From Myxococcus stipitatus (lineage in GTDB: Bacteria > Myxococcota > Myxococcia > Myxococcales > Myxococcaceae): a stretch of 64,000 nt of DNA. The stretch is from contig NZ_JAKCFI010000006.1 in NCBI RefSeq assembly GCF_021412625.1, positions 124,001 through 188,000 of the forward strand. Reading direction: 5' to 3'. Positions 24,779 through 34,386 of the stretch are shown piece by piece. Under the pieces are notes generated by a model, which worked only from the letters and a program-made list of their open reading frames with translations, was not told the origin of the DNA and searched no databases. The translations under genes and the position numbers were made by a program. How positions within the stretch are numbered: the first letter of the stretch is position 1; each line of letters starts with the position of its first letter.

Positions 24779-25282
24779 GTGTCGCGGAATATCCACCCTA
24801 AAGAAGATGAGGACCTGTCGGCGGACGTCCTGAGGCTCCAGCAGCTGCTGCTGGCGCTGGGGCGTCGGCGTTCCCTTCGCGACCCCATCGCCAGCACCTG
24901 CGAGCAGCTCCAGTTCACGCCGCCGCAGGTGCATGCGCTGCTGTGGCTCGGACAGGACGGCTCGCTCACCATGGGCGAGCTCGCCCGGCGGCTGGGCGTC
25001 ACGGAGAAGACCGTCACCGGCGTCGTCGACCGGCTGGAGCGCGAGGGCCACCTGCTGCGCGAGCGCAGCGCGTCCGACCGGCGCGTCGTGCGCTGTCGCC
25101 TGACGACCGAGGGCCTGCAGACCTTCCAGCGGCTCGAGCGCTTCGTCAACCAGGGCATGTTCCAGGTGATGGGCATCCTCGACGCCAGTGACCGCAAGGC
25201 GCTCTTCCGCATCCTCGAGAAGCTCCTGCGGCGCATCGACACGTTGGGCGCCGCCGCCAGTTCGCGCGAGCGCTCGGCCTGA
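24779..25282 (+). CDS. MarR-family transcriptional regulator
   Basis: 167 residues starting at GTG 24779, the only plausible start after the promoter region; no Shine-Dalgarno is visible. The winged helix-turn-helix is clear: LQFTPPQVHALLWLG, SLTMGELARRLGVTEKTVTGVVDRLEREGHLLRERSASDRRVVR. Flanking helices form the dimer interface (FVNQGMFQVMGIL). MarR proteins usually repress themselves and a neighbour in response to phenolics or oxidants. The divergent modABC operon makes molybdate-linked control possible, but ModE rather than MarR is the usual molybdate regulator, so a link is speculative. Confidence 0.88.
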   Translation: MSRNIHPKEDEDLSADVLRLQQLLLALGRRRSLRDPIASTCEQLQFTPPQVHALLWLGQDGSLTMGELARRLGVTEKTVTGVVDRLEREGHLLRERSASDRRVVRCRLTTEGLQTFQRLERFVNQGMFQVMGILDASDRKALFRILEKLLRRIDTLGAAASSRERSA

Positions 25283-25411
25283 AGGCCGCCCTCCGAGGCA
25301 GGGGGCACGCGCCCCCGTGCCATGGCGACGAGGGGGCACCACCTCAAGTGGCGCGCGACCGCGGGCCGTGAGCCCCGACGCGCTGGCGTCCCGACCGGAG
25401 GGGAGCACGCG

Positions 25412-26980
<1,569 letters not shown>

Positions 26981-26987
26981 CCCGCCG

Positions 26988-27650
26988 TCAGTCGGTCCGG
27001 GGCGCCGTCCCCGCGTCCACGTCCTCGGGCGCTCGCGCCAGCAACACGCGCGGGTGCAGCAGCAGCGCCACCGCCTCCCGCACCGTCCAGTAGGCGCGGT
27101 CCAACGCGTTCAGGTTGCGCTCGGCCCGCAGCGCGGGGCTCGTCGCCACCTCGAAGCCCTGGAGGCGGAAGTACTGCCGCGCGCGCAGCAGGTGATACGG
27201 GTCCGACACCACCACCACGCGCCGCGCGCCCAGCCGCCGCAGCACGCCCGCGGTCAGGCGCGCGTTGTCCTCGGTGGAGTGGCTGCCCTCCTCCAGCGAG
27301 CAGACCTCCGCGGGGACCCCCAGCGTCGTCGCCACCGCCAGCATCACGCTCGCCTCCGACGGAGGGTGCACGCCCACGCCTCCGGAGAACACGAGGCGGG
27401 GCGCCACGCCCTGGCGGTACAGCGCCACCGCCTTCTCCGTGCGCGCCCGCAGCGTCGCGGACGGCACGCCGCCCTCCAGCACCCGCGCGCCCAGCACCAC
27501 CACGGCGTCGGCCGGCGCCACGCGCTCGCGCTGGCCGAAGCGGTCCACCACGAACGCCAGGCCGAACACGCCACACGTCAGCGCGCCCGCCGACGCGAGC
27601 AGCAACCGCTGGACGCGCCCGGGACGGGCCTTGAGCGACACGGGAGGCAC
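26988..27650 (-). CDS. YdcF/SanA-like (DUF218) membrane-anchored protein
   Basis: 220 residues. One N-terminal hydrophobic helix (about 15-37), then the DUF218 domain: ADAVVVLGARVLEGGVPSATLRART, LVFSGGVG, STEDNARLTAGVL, VVVVSDPYHLLRA. These are the conserved strands and acidic/histidine residues of the ElyC/SanA/YdcF family, linked to envelope or murein precursor metabolism. The exact reaction is not known. The GTG/ATG choice is not critical, since the first helix fixes the N-terminus. Convergent with the protease gene. Confidence 0.85.
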   Translation of the reverse strand: MPPVSLKARPGRVQRLLLASAGALTCGVFGLAFVVDRFGQRERVAPADAVVVLGARVLEGGVPSATLRARTEKAVALYRQGVAPRLVFSGGVGVHPPSEASVMLAVATTLGVPAEVCSLEEGSHSTEDNARLTAGVLRRLGARRVVVVSDPYHLLRARQYFRLQGFEVATSPALRAERNLNALDRAYWTVREAVALLLHPRVLLARAPEDVDAGTAPRTD

Positions 27651-27680
27651 GCGCCCCAGGTTACCCCAGGCCGCCGCGAC

Positions 27681-29048
27681 TCAGGGCTCGAAGCCTCCGA
27701 GGAACAGCTCGCGCCCGCCGCCCTCCAGCTCGCCCAGCGGCCCGGTGCCGAAGTCCACCGGCGCCAGCCGCGCGCCCAGCAGGGCGCTCTCGCCCTTGCG
27801 GCCGGAGGCGACGAAGAAGCGGTCCTGGTGGCCCGCGTCCCCGTCCTTCGCCGGCCCCATGGGGAAGCCGTGGCTCCACGACACGGCCCCGTCCGCGCGG
27901 TCCAGCTTCACCAGGAAGAGGTTGTGGGTGCTGCCCGGCACGCCGGCCCGCGGCCCCTCGCCCAGGTCGTCCCCGTCCGCGTACCGCCCGGCGATGACGA
28001 CCCCGTCCCGCGTGTCCATGGAGACGCCCAGCGCCTGTCGCCCCAGCATCCGCGACCAGCGGGGCCGGCCCTCGCGGTCGAAGCCCGCCACGAAGCCACG
28101 CCCCTCGCCGCCCTTCGCCTCGTGGACCTGGTCCCGGAAGGTGAGCGATTGGGCGAACGTCCCCACCACCAGCACGCGGTCGCCCTGCACGGCGACGCCC
28201 GTCGCGCGTCCCAGGGGCGTGCCCAGCTCCTGCTCCCACACGCGCCGGCCCCGGACGTCGAGCTTGAGCAGGAAGGGGACGGCGTCGCGCCGCGACGGCC
28301 GCAGCAGCCCCGCGAGGTAGGTGTTGCCCTGGACGTCCACCGCCGCGCCCAGCCCCTCGCCGGGCACGTCGTGCAGGTACGTCCAGAGAAGCGCGCCCTG
28401 GGCATCCACCTTCGCGAGCAGGGGGACGCTCGCCGCGGTGTCGTCCAGCCGCGTGCCGGCCAGCACCACGTTGCCCAGCGCGTCCACCTCCGCGCGCCGC
28501 ACCTGGAGCCGGGGCGTCAGCCCCATCGCCTCCAGGCCGCGCGACCAGGCGATGTCGCCGTCCTTGTCCAGCCTCAGCAGCACACGCCCCTCGCGCAGGG
28601 CGCCATCGCCATAGTCCACGCCCGCCGGGTTGCGCCCCGCGACGAACACCTGCCCCCGCGAGCCCACCGCGAGGGCCTCCGCGAAGCCGGGCACCGACAG
28701 CGACCACATCCGCTCGCCGCCCGTGCCGTACTTGGCCACCACGAAGCGCCCCGGCCCCGGCGCGCGCAGCGGACCGAAGGCGTCCTCCAATGCATCGTCC
28801 GAGTTGAGCGCCAGCACCATGTTGCCGCGCGCGTCGTACGCCAGCCCCGCCGCGAACTCGCGCCCCTGGCCCTTCAACGTGCGCAGCCAGCGCGCCCTGC
28901 CCGACGACACGCGCTCCGCCGGCGGGGGCCGCGCCTGCTCCCGCGACGCCTCGCTGACGTCCTCCGGCGGCGCCTCCGCCGGCCTCATGCAGCCCACCAC
29001 CAGTGCGAGCACCACTCCGGCACCCCATCCCCTGAACCCATGAAGCAT
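27681..29048 (-). CDS. Beta-propeller-type surface lipoprotein of unknown function
   Basis: 455 residues from ATG 29046-29048. Signal peptide with lipobox LVVGC (Cys20) and a Pro/Glu-rich linker. Then six to seven repeats of about 45-50 residues follow, with the pattern W-x-x-x-L...VDALGNVVLAG...LLAKVDAQGALLWTYL, ending in short G-rich turns. This is the SBBP-like (seven-bladed) beta-propeller style common in myxobacterial secreted proteins. No enzymatic motif seen. Longer in-frame starts extend into the divergent gene's promoter and are not favoured. Confidence 0.72.
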   Translation of the reverse strand: MLHGFRGWGAGVVLALVVGCMRPAEAPPEDVSEASREQARPPPAERVSSGRARWLRTLKGQGREFAAGLAYDARGNMVLALNSDDALEDAFGPLRAPGPGRFVVAKYGTGGERMWSLSVPGFAEALAVGSRGQVFVAGRNPAGVDYGDGALREGRVLLRLDKDGDIAWSRGLEAMGLTPRLQVRRAEVDALGNVVLAGTRLDDTAASVPLLAKVDAQGALLWTYLHDVPGEGLGAAVDVQGNTYLAGLLRPSRRDAVPFLLKLDVRGRRVWEQELGTPLGRATGVAVQGDRVLVVGTFAQSLTFRDQVHEAKGGEGRGFVAGFDREGRPRWSRMLGRQALGVSMDTRDGVVIAGRYADGDDLGEGPRAGVPGSTHNLFLVKLDRADGAVSWSHGFPMGPAKDGDAGHQDRFFVASGRKGESALLGARLAPVDFGTGPLGELEGGGRELFLGGFEP

Positions 29049-29207
29049 TGCGTCATGTCCTCGTGTTCCGCCTGGAACCCGAGGGCACCGGACGGAGCGA
29101 CTCCGAGGGTGGGAACGGTGGCTCGGTCGCGCGAGGAGCCCCCGGGTCGGATGACACGGCCCGCCCCTGGACGTGGGGGCGCTTCGTCGGCTCCAATCCA
29201 CCGGGTG

Positions 29208-29591
29208 ATGACTCCCGAAGACGCGACGAAGGCCCTGTCCGACGCGGAACTGGTGCCCTGCGCGGAGATGGCGTTGGCGGATGCACGACGTCTGGTGGAC
29301 GCGTGTCTGGACGCGGACGTCCCGGCGCTCGTGCACCGCGAGGCGTGCGCGAAGGTCGGGTGCACGCCGAAGTTCCAGGTGCTGGTGCGGCCGGAGGACG
29401 GCCCCCGGGTGGCGTCGCTGCTCCAGGAGCGTTGGCTGGACAGCATCCGGCGCGAGGGCACCCTGGCGGACGGCGCCTCGGCGTTCGCCCTGGCGGCGAC
29501 GGAGGACGGCGAGCCGCCGTGCCCCGCCTGCGGCACGGTGGCGCCGCTGGTGGAGGGGGCCTGCGCGGACTGCGGACTCCAGCTCGAGTAG
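29208..29591 (+). CDS. Small zinc-ribbon protein of unknown function
   Basis: 127 residues starting MTPEDATKALSDAELVPC. An N-terminal helical part with Cys residues (EACAKVGC) leads to a strand-like FQVLVRPEDGPRVASLL, similar in shape to DUF2007-type signal-transducing domains. A C-terminal CPACG...CADCG zinc ribbon follows (about 104-123). Cytoplasmic. Function unknown. Divergent from the propeller lipoprotein gene by 159 bases; no operon partner downstream. Confidence 0.65.
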   Translation: MTPEDATKALSDAELVPCAEMALADARRLVDACLDADVPALVHREACAKVGCTPKFQVLVRPEDGPRVASLLQERWLDSIRREGTLADGASAFALAATEDGEPPCPACGTVAPLVEGACADCGLQLE

Positions 29592-29731
29592 CGAGGGGGC
29601 GAGTGCCGTCGCCCCTCTACCCGCGCGTCGGTCGCACCCGACGCGGGGGCCCCCCCCCTTCCCGGAAGAGGCACCGGGAGAGACTCCCTCGCGCGCGGCC
29701 CCGCGCGGGGCACGCAGTGGGAGGACCTTGG

Positions 29732-30283
29732 ATGGAAGTCAAAGGCGTCGCGTTCCTGGCACGACAACAGATGACGGTGCAGACCCACGGCGAGCAGGCC
29801 TGGAAGGACTTCGTCGCGGAGTTCAAGAAGAAGGAGCCCGTCTTCGGACAGCCCATCCTCCCCGTGACGCGAATCCCCGTGGACGCGTTCCTGCGCTTCA
29901 ACGAGGAGCTGCTCAACCGCTTCTACGGCGGGGACCGAAACGCGTGGTGGCACTTCGGCGTCAAGTCCGCCGAGTACGCGCTGGGCCAGGGGCAGCTCAA
30001 GAGCATGTTCGCCCCGGGCGACTTCCGGCGCTTCCTCTACTTCACGCCCGGAATCTGGAAGGGCTACTTCACCGCGGGGGAGATGGAGGTGATGCCCGGT
30101 CAGGGCTACACCGACCTGCACATCCTCAAGGTGCCCAAGCCCCACGTGTACTTCGAAATGTCGGTGATGGGGTTCGGCTTCGGCGGGCTGTCGTCGCTGG
30201 GCGCCAGGGACCTCCAGTACGAGGTCATCAAGAGCTTCAGCAAGGGCGACCCGGACGTCATCTACCGCTTCAACGTGGCCTGA
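29732..30283 (+). CDS. Myxobacterial paralog-family protein (TIGR02265/DUF2378-like)
   Basis: 183 residues, start ATG 29732 with GGGAGGA 7 bases before it. Pattern: KGVAFLARQQMTV, then AWKDFVAEF, VDAFLRFNEELLNRFYGGD, WWHFGVKSAEYAL, RRFLYFTPGIWKGYFTAGEMEV. This order resembles the Myxococcus-expanded TIGR02265/DUF2378 proteins (about 180-200 residues, possibly heme-NO-binding-like in fold). Family assignment is from memory of the pattern, and no function is established. Cytoplasmic, monocistronic, ended by a strong hairpin at 30304. Confidence 0.6.
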   Translation: MEVKGVAFLARQQMTVQTHGEQAWKDFVAEFKKKEPVFGQPILPVTRIPVDAFLRFNEELLNRFYGGDRNAWWHFGVKSAEYALGQGQLKSMFAPGDFRRFLYFTPGIWKGYFTAGEMEVMPGQGYTDLHILKVPKPHVYFEMSVMGFGFGGLSSLGARDLQYEVIKSFSKGDPDVIYRFNVA

Positions 30284-30303
30284 GCCGTCCTCCGCGCGAC
30301 GGC

Positions 30304-30327
30304 GGCCGCTCGTCGCCGCGAGCGGCC
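30304..30327. terminator. Bidirectional terminator-like hairpin
   Basis: GGCCGCTCG (30304-30312) and CGAGCGGCC (30319-30327) form a perfect 9-bp stem with a 6-base loop, between the convergent genes ending at 30283 and 30411. Confidence 0.6.
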
Positions 30328-30410
30328 CCGACGCACGGGCCCACGGGGCGAGGCGGCGCGGAGACCCGGAGTCGCCTCGCCGCCTCGAGCCCCTCCAACG
30401 AGGGGCCCGA

Positions 30411-31031
30411 CTACGCGTCGCGACGGCGCGCGCGCACGCCCAGCAGCATCAGCGCCGCGCCGAGCAGCGGCACGCCGCCGGCCGCCGCGCAGCCCCCGCC
30501 GTCGTCCTCGCCGCCACCCTCGCCGCCCGTGACGTTCACGACGAGCTTCGCCGCCGCCGCCGCGTCGCCGCTCTCCGCGCCGTTGCCGTTCACCGAGTTG
30601 CCGGCGCCGAACAGGGTGATGGACCCACCCGACGACGGCGCGACGAGCGAGAAGTCGAAGCGGGCCTCGCCGCCGGAGAAGTCCTTGGGCATGGTGTGCG
30701 TCAGCTCGCCGTTGAGCTTCTTGGAGCCGGCGCCCGCGGAGAGCGAGCCGCCGTTGCCGTCCACCGCCACGTTGAAGCCCGCGCGGACGCCGGGGCCGCC
30801 CTTGATGACGAGCGTGTAGTTGCCAGTCTTGCCGGCCTCGAGGGTCGCGGGCCCCTCGATGCTCACGGTGGGCGTGCTCGAGCCGCCGGAGTGGCAGCCC
30901 GAGGCCATGCAGGTCTGCCCGCTCTTGTTGCTGTAGCCAATCTGTCCGGCGGCAGAGGCGAGAGCGGAACCGGAGACGAGGCACGCCGTCACCGCGCTGG
31001 CGACGCCGAGGGACTGGAGAAACGACCGCAT
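30411..31031 (-). CDS. MXAN_6652-like MYXO-CTERM surface protein with C-x4-C-H motif
   Basis: 206 residues. Signal peptide to about residue 28 (ALASAAG). The mature N-terminus carries CMASGCHSGG (Cys41, Cys46, His47), a C-x4-CH arrangement like a non-canonical heme c site. Then comes a beta-sandwich (choice-of-anchor V/reeler-like) region with VSIEGPATLEAGKTGNYTLV. The C-terminus EGGGEDDGGGCAAAGGVPLL, then an alanine/leucine helix and RARRRDA, is a textbook MYXO-CTERM (Cys, transmembrane helix, Arg cluster). It is thus sorted by a myxosortase to the cell surface. The exact role is unknown; heme attachment is only suggested by the motif. Confidence 0.82.
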   Translation of the reverse strand: MRSFLQSLGVASAVTACLVSGSALASAAGQIGYSNKSGQTCMASGCHSGGSSTPTVSIEGPATLEAGKTGNYTLVIKGGPGVRAGFNVAVDGNGGSLSAGAGSKKLNGELTHTMPKDFSGGEARFDFSLVAPSSGGSITLFGAGNSVNGNGAESGDAAAAAKLVVNVTGGEGGGEDDGGGCAAAGGVPLLGAALMLLGVRARRRDA

Positions 31032-31104
31032 GAAGCCTCCTGGGGGGAAACAGGATGGAAGGGAGGCCCCTTCTTAGCGCGGCGCACCATGGCTTCCCAG
31101 CACC

Positions 31105-31824
31105 TCATCGGGTGCCCGCGCGCGCGAGCAACGCGCAGGCCTCGTCGCGCAGTTGTGACACCGTGTGGCGCGTATTCCCCCCGGCATTTTCCATTCCGGC
31201 CACCACCGACAGCAGGCCATGCGCCACCGTCCAGGCGACGTTGGCCAACCTCCGGGGTTGCAGCCCCTGCCCCAGGCGTCCGGCCTTCAGGTCCGCTTGC
31301 AGGCGCGCCTCCAGCGCGTCGTTGAGCCGCGCGCTCAACGCGTAGAGCCGCTCGCGCCACGCCGCGCCCGGCCCGCCCAGGAACTGCGGCCACAGGTACA
31401 CCACCCGGAACGACTCCAGGTCCTCCGCGTAGAGGTCCACCTTGACCCGGACCAGCGTCACCAGGGCCTCCACGCCGGACGTCGCCTGGGCGATGGCGGC
31501 CTCGAGGGCCTCCACCTCGCGCGCGAGCCCGTCCACGGCCAGCTCGCCCACCAGCTCCTCCTTGGAGCGGAAGTAGTAGAAGAGCGACGGCTTGCTCAGG
31601 TCCGCCTCGGCGGCCACGGCTTCCAGGGTGAAGCCGAGCACGCCCTCGCGCACGAGCACCGCGCGCGCCGCGACGAGGATGGCCTTGCGCCGCCCCTCCT
31701 GGCGCCGGGCCTTGCGCGCCTGGCGCTCGGCGTCCGGGGCCTCCGGGGGCGCGGTGGGCGTCACGGCGCGGCGGCGCGCGCCGCCCGGCCTGCGCCCGCC
31801 ACCGCTAGAGCCGCTCGAGGGCAT
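31105..31824 (-). CDS. TetR-family transcriptional regulator
   Basis: 239 residues. The first 40 residues are basic and disordered. The DNA-binding domain reads RKAILVAARAVLVREGVLGFTLEAVAAEADLSKPSLFYYFRSKEELVGE. The C-terminal ligand domain contains VVYLWPQFLGG and TVAHGLLSVVAGM. Start ATG 31822-31824 has a GGAGG 8 bases upstream and lies inside the 3' end of the DUF4336 gene (20-base overlap), so the two are one operon and are translationally linked. The palindrome before that operon (32503-32515) is a candidate operator. Confidence 0.87.
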   Translation of the reverse strand: MPSSGSSGGGRRPGGARRRAVTPTAPPEAPDAERQARKARRQEGRRKAILVAARAVLVREGVLGFTLEAVAAEADLSKPSLFYYFRSKEELVGELAVDGLAREVEALEAAIAQATSGVEALVTLVRVKVDLYAEDLESFRVVYLWPQFLGGPGAAWRERLYALSARLNDALEARLQADLKAGRLGQGLQPRRLANVAWTVAHGLLSVVAGMENAGGNTRHTVSQLRDEACALLARAGTR

Positions 31825-32482
31825 CGCGCAGCGCCTCCTTCGCGCCCGTCTCCAGCACGTCGCCGTGACACACCACCACCCGGCGCGTGTCCCACGCCAG
31901 CGCGGGCGGCAGCGACGCGCGCACCTGGGCCCGGTCCTTCACCGCGTGCCGCGTCACCAGCGTGGGACGCAGCCGCCCCCACGCGCCGCACAGCTTCAGG
32001 TACACGCGGGTGGTCCACGAACCCGTCCGGTGGATGTTGAAGGCCAGGTCGGTGACGAGCACCGTGCCGCTGGGCCGGTGGAAGAAGAGGAACTCGTCCA
32101 CCTGCGGCATGCCCCGCACCAGCGCCTGGTCGATGACACCCGCCCAGGCCGCGTCCGGCGCGTCCCCCAGCTCCCGGTCGATGCGCAGGTCCGGTCGTTT
32201 GAGCTTCAACCCCGCGGGCGCCACCACCTTCGCCTCCGGGTAGGCCCGGGCCCAGTCCCCCAGCTGGAGGTGGTGCATGAGGTTGGGCGCCACCAGGAAG
32301 CGCACCGGGCCCAGCGCGTCCACCGCCGCGCGCGCCTCCTGTGTGCAGCGGACGGGCGAGTGCACCCACAACCCGCCGTCCGGCAGGCGGATGACCGTCA
32401 TCCTCCCGCCCAGGTCCAGCAACCCACCCACCTCGAAGGACACCGTCAAGCTGTGCACGTCCGTCGCGACCGTCTGGAGCAC
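31805..32482 (-). CDS. DUF4336-domain protein (MBL-fold-like)
   Basis: 225 residues. The frame is open far upstream, but a GGAGAGG five bases before GTG 32480-32482 fixes the start (VLQTVATDVHSLTVSFEV). The sequence shows GRMTVIRLPDGGLWVHSPVRC, VRFLVAPNLMHHLQLGDW, GTVLVTDLAFNI and VVVCHGDVLETG, the DUF4336 layout. This is a metallo-beta-lactamase-like fold in which most classic metal ligands are reduced (NLMHHL and CHGD remain). Activity unknown. It is co-transcribed with the TetR gene that follows. Confidence 0.78.
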   Translation of the reverse strand: MLQTVATDVHSLTVSFEVGGLLDLGGRMTVIRLPDGGLWVHSPVRCTQEARAAVDALGPVRFLVAPNLMHHLQLGDWARAYPEAKVVAPAGLKLKRPDLRIDRELGDAPDAAWAGVIDQALVRGMPQVDEFLFFHRPSGTVLVTDLAFNIHRTGSWTTRVYLKLCGAWGRLRPTLVTRHAVKDRAQVRASLPPALAWDTRRVVVCHGDVLETGAKEALRDALERL

Positions 32483-32502
32483 GTCGACCTCTCCGGGAAG
32501 AA

Positions 32503-32515
32503 AACAACCGTTGTT
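32503..32515. promoter_or_regulatory. Inverted repeat AACAAC-C-GTTGTT upstream of the DUF4336/tetR operon
   Basis: A perfect 6-bp inverted repeat around one base, 21 bases before the GTG start of the DUF4336 gene. On the minus strand a possible TTGCGA (32548-32543) and AGAATA-like pair would put the transcription start close to this repeat. It is a natural candidate for autoregulation by the TetR protein coded in the same operon. It could equally serve the divergent proS promoter. Confidence 0.45.
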
Positions 32516-32668
32516 CGGTATTCTGACCGTGGGTCGAAAATCTCGCAAGTTCCGGGGACGGGCGAGGTGGCGCGCGGGCGACGGGAGGGGCGACTGGGGC
32601 GTTGATTTCCGGGTGGGCCCGGCGTAGGCAACCGTCCTCTTTCCACGACTGAAAAAAGGTTCCCTGCA

Positions 32669-34102
32669 ATGGCCGAGAAGCTCACGCCCCGCGAGAAGGG
32701 CTTTTCCGAGTGGTACGTCGACCTGGTCCAGAAGGCGAAGCTCGCCGACTACTCGGACGTGAAGGGCTGCATGGTCATCCGGCCCAACGGCTATGCCATC
32801 TGGGAGAACATGCAGCGGGTCCTGGACAAGATGTTCAAGGACCTGGGGCACAAGAACGCCTACTTCCCGCTGCTCATCCCCGAGAGCTACCTGAAGAAGG
32901 AGGCCGAGCACGTCGAGGGCTTCAACCCGCAGCTGGCCGTCGTCACGCACGCGGGCGGCGCGAAGCTGGAGGAGCCGTACGTCATCCGGCCCACGTCGGA
33001 GACCATCATCAACCGCAGCTTCTCCAAGTGGATCCAGAGCTACCGGGACCTGCCGCTGCTCCTGAACCAGTGGGCGAACGTGATGCGCTGGGAGATGCGC
33101 ACGCGCCTGTTCCTGCGCACCACGGAGTTCCTCTGGCAGGAGGGCCACACCTGCCACGAGACGGAGGAGGACGCGGAGAAGGAGACGCGGCAGATGCTGG
33201 AGGTCTACCGCACGTTCGCCGAGGACTACATGGCGATGCCGGTGTTGCCGGGGCAGAAGTCGGAGTCGGAGCGGTTCGCCGGCGCCCTGCGCACCTACAG
33301 CATCGAGGCGATGATGCAGGACAAGAAGGCGCTGCAGGCGGGCACCAGCCACAACCTGGGGCAGAACTTCGCCAAGGCGTTCGACACGAAGTTCCAGGGC
33401 CGTGACGGCCGCGAGCACTTCGTGTGGCAGACGTCGTGGGGCGTGTCCACGCGCCTCATCGGCGGCCTCATCATGACGCACTCGGATGACGCGGGCCTCA
33501 TCGTCCCGCCGAGGCTGGCGGCGACGCACGTGGTCATCATCCCCATCACCGGCAAGGCGTCCGACGCGGAGAAGACGCAGGTGCTGGAGAAGACGCACGC
33601 GCTCGCCGCGGACCTGCGCAAGGCGGGCCTGGGCGTGGTGGTGGACGACGACGACACCAAGGGCCCGGGCTTCAAGTATTTCGAGCACGAGCTGGTGGGC
33701 ACGTGTCTGCGCATCGAGCTGGGCCCCAAGGACCTGGCGAAGGACTCGTGCGTCATGGTCCGCCGCGACGTGCGCCAGAAGGAGTTCGTGGCGCTGGGCG
33801 AGGCGGTCTCCAAGGCGCAGGCCATGCTGGACGCCATGCAGAAGGACCTGTTCCAGAAGGCGAAGTCCTTCCGCGACGCGAACACCTTCGAGGTCAACAC
33901 CTACGAGGAGATGAAGGAGAAGGCGGACGCGGGCTTCCTGCTGGCGCACTGGAACCTCGACCCCAAGGTGGAGGCGCGCATCAAGGAGGAGACGGGCCTG
34001 ACGACCCGCTGCCGTCCGTTCGCGCTCGAGCAGAAGCCGGGCAAGTGCATCGTCACGGGCGATCCCTCGCCGGGCCGCATCGTGTTCTCCAAGGCGTACT
34101 GA
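32669..34102 (+). CDS. proS: Prolyl-tRNA synthetase (short, type 3)
   Basis: 477 residues. Class II synthetase motifs: motif 1 [19 protein letters not shown], motif 2 with RPTSETIIN and [23 protein letters not shown], and motif 3 near [14 protein letters not shown]...[17 protein letters not shown]. The anticodon-binding domain follows (VVIIPITGK to [12 protein letters not shown]), then the C-terminal domain ending in KAY, the terminal tyrosine typical of archaeal/eukaryote-type ProS. There is no INS editing domain. This type is common in myxobacteria. Monocistronic, followed by a hairpin at 34116. Confidence 0.96.
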   Translation: MAEKLTPREKGFSEWYVDLVQKAKLADYSDVKGCMVIRPNGYAIWENMQRVLDKMFKDLGHKNAYFPLLIPESYLKKEAEHVEGFNPQLAVVTHAGGAKLEEPYVIRPTSETIINRSFSKWIQSYRDLPLLLNQWANVMRWEMRTRLFLRTTEFLWQEGHTCHETEEDAEKETRQMLEVYRTFAEDYMAMPVLPGQKSESERFAGALRTYSIEAMMQDKKALQAGTSHNLGQNFAKAFDTKFQGRDGREHFVWQTSWGVSTRLIGGLIMTHSDDAGLIVPPRLAATHVVIIPITGKASDAEKTQVLEKTHALAADLRKAGLGVVVDDDDTKGPGFKYFEHELVGTCLRIELGPKDLAKDSCVMVRRDVRQKEFVALGEAVSKAQAMLDAMQKDLFQKAKSFRDANTFEVNTYEEMKEKADAGFLLAHWNLDPKVEARIKEETGLTTRCRPFALEQKPGKCIVTGDPSPGRIVFSKAY

Positions 34103-34115
34103 ACCGCCACCGGGT

Positions 34116-34134
34116 CCGGGCACGCCGTGCCCGG
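34116..34134 (+). terminator. Terminator-like hairpin after proS
   Basis: CCGGGCACG (34116-34124) is the reverse complement of CGTGCCCGG (34126-34134); with a realistic loop the stem is CCGGGCA/TGCCCGG. It starts 14 bases after the proS stop. Confidence 0.55.
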
Positions 34135-34246
34135 GCCGTATGAAGTGCCCACGAGGGCCGCGAGGAAGGGCGAGGTCGCCCACCTCCGGCCCTCGTGCCA
34201 TCTCCGGGAGGGGAGTGCGCCGGCGCTGCTCGCGGCGCGAGGCGCC

Positions 34247-34354
34247 AAGGCGTGGCCGGCGACAGCGCGGCGAGGAGTCAGCCTCGTGGCGCGAGACACC
34301 AAGGCGTGGCCGGCGACGGCGCAGCGAGGAGTCAGCCTCGTGGCGCGAGGCATG
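34247..34354. repeat. Two tandem copies of a 54-base repeat in the proS-cyclase gap
   Basis: The 54-base unit beginning AAGGCGTGGCCGGCGAC runs 34247-34300 and again 34301-34354 with few changes. A partial unit flanks on each side (GGCGCGAGGC before, GGCGCGAGGCATGG after). The length is a multiple of three, but no gene with proper start or family covers it. It lies between convergent genes, so it is probably a neutral or structural repeat. Confidence 0.75.
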
Positions 34355-34386
34355 GCTCGCGACACATCAGGCGTGACATCCGTCCC

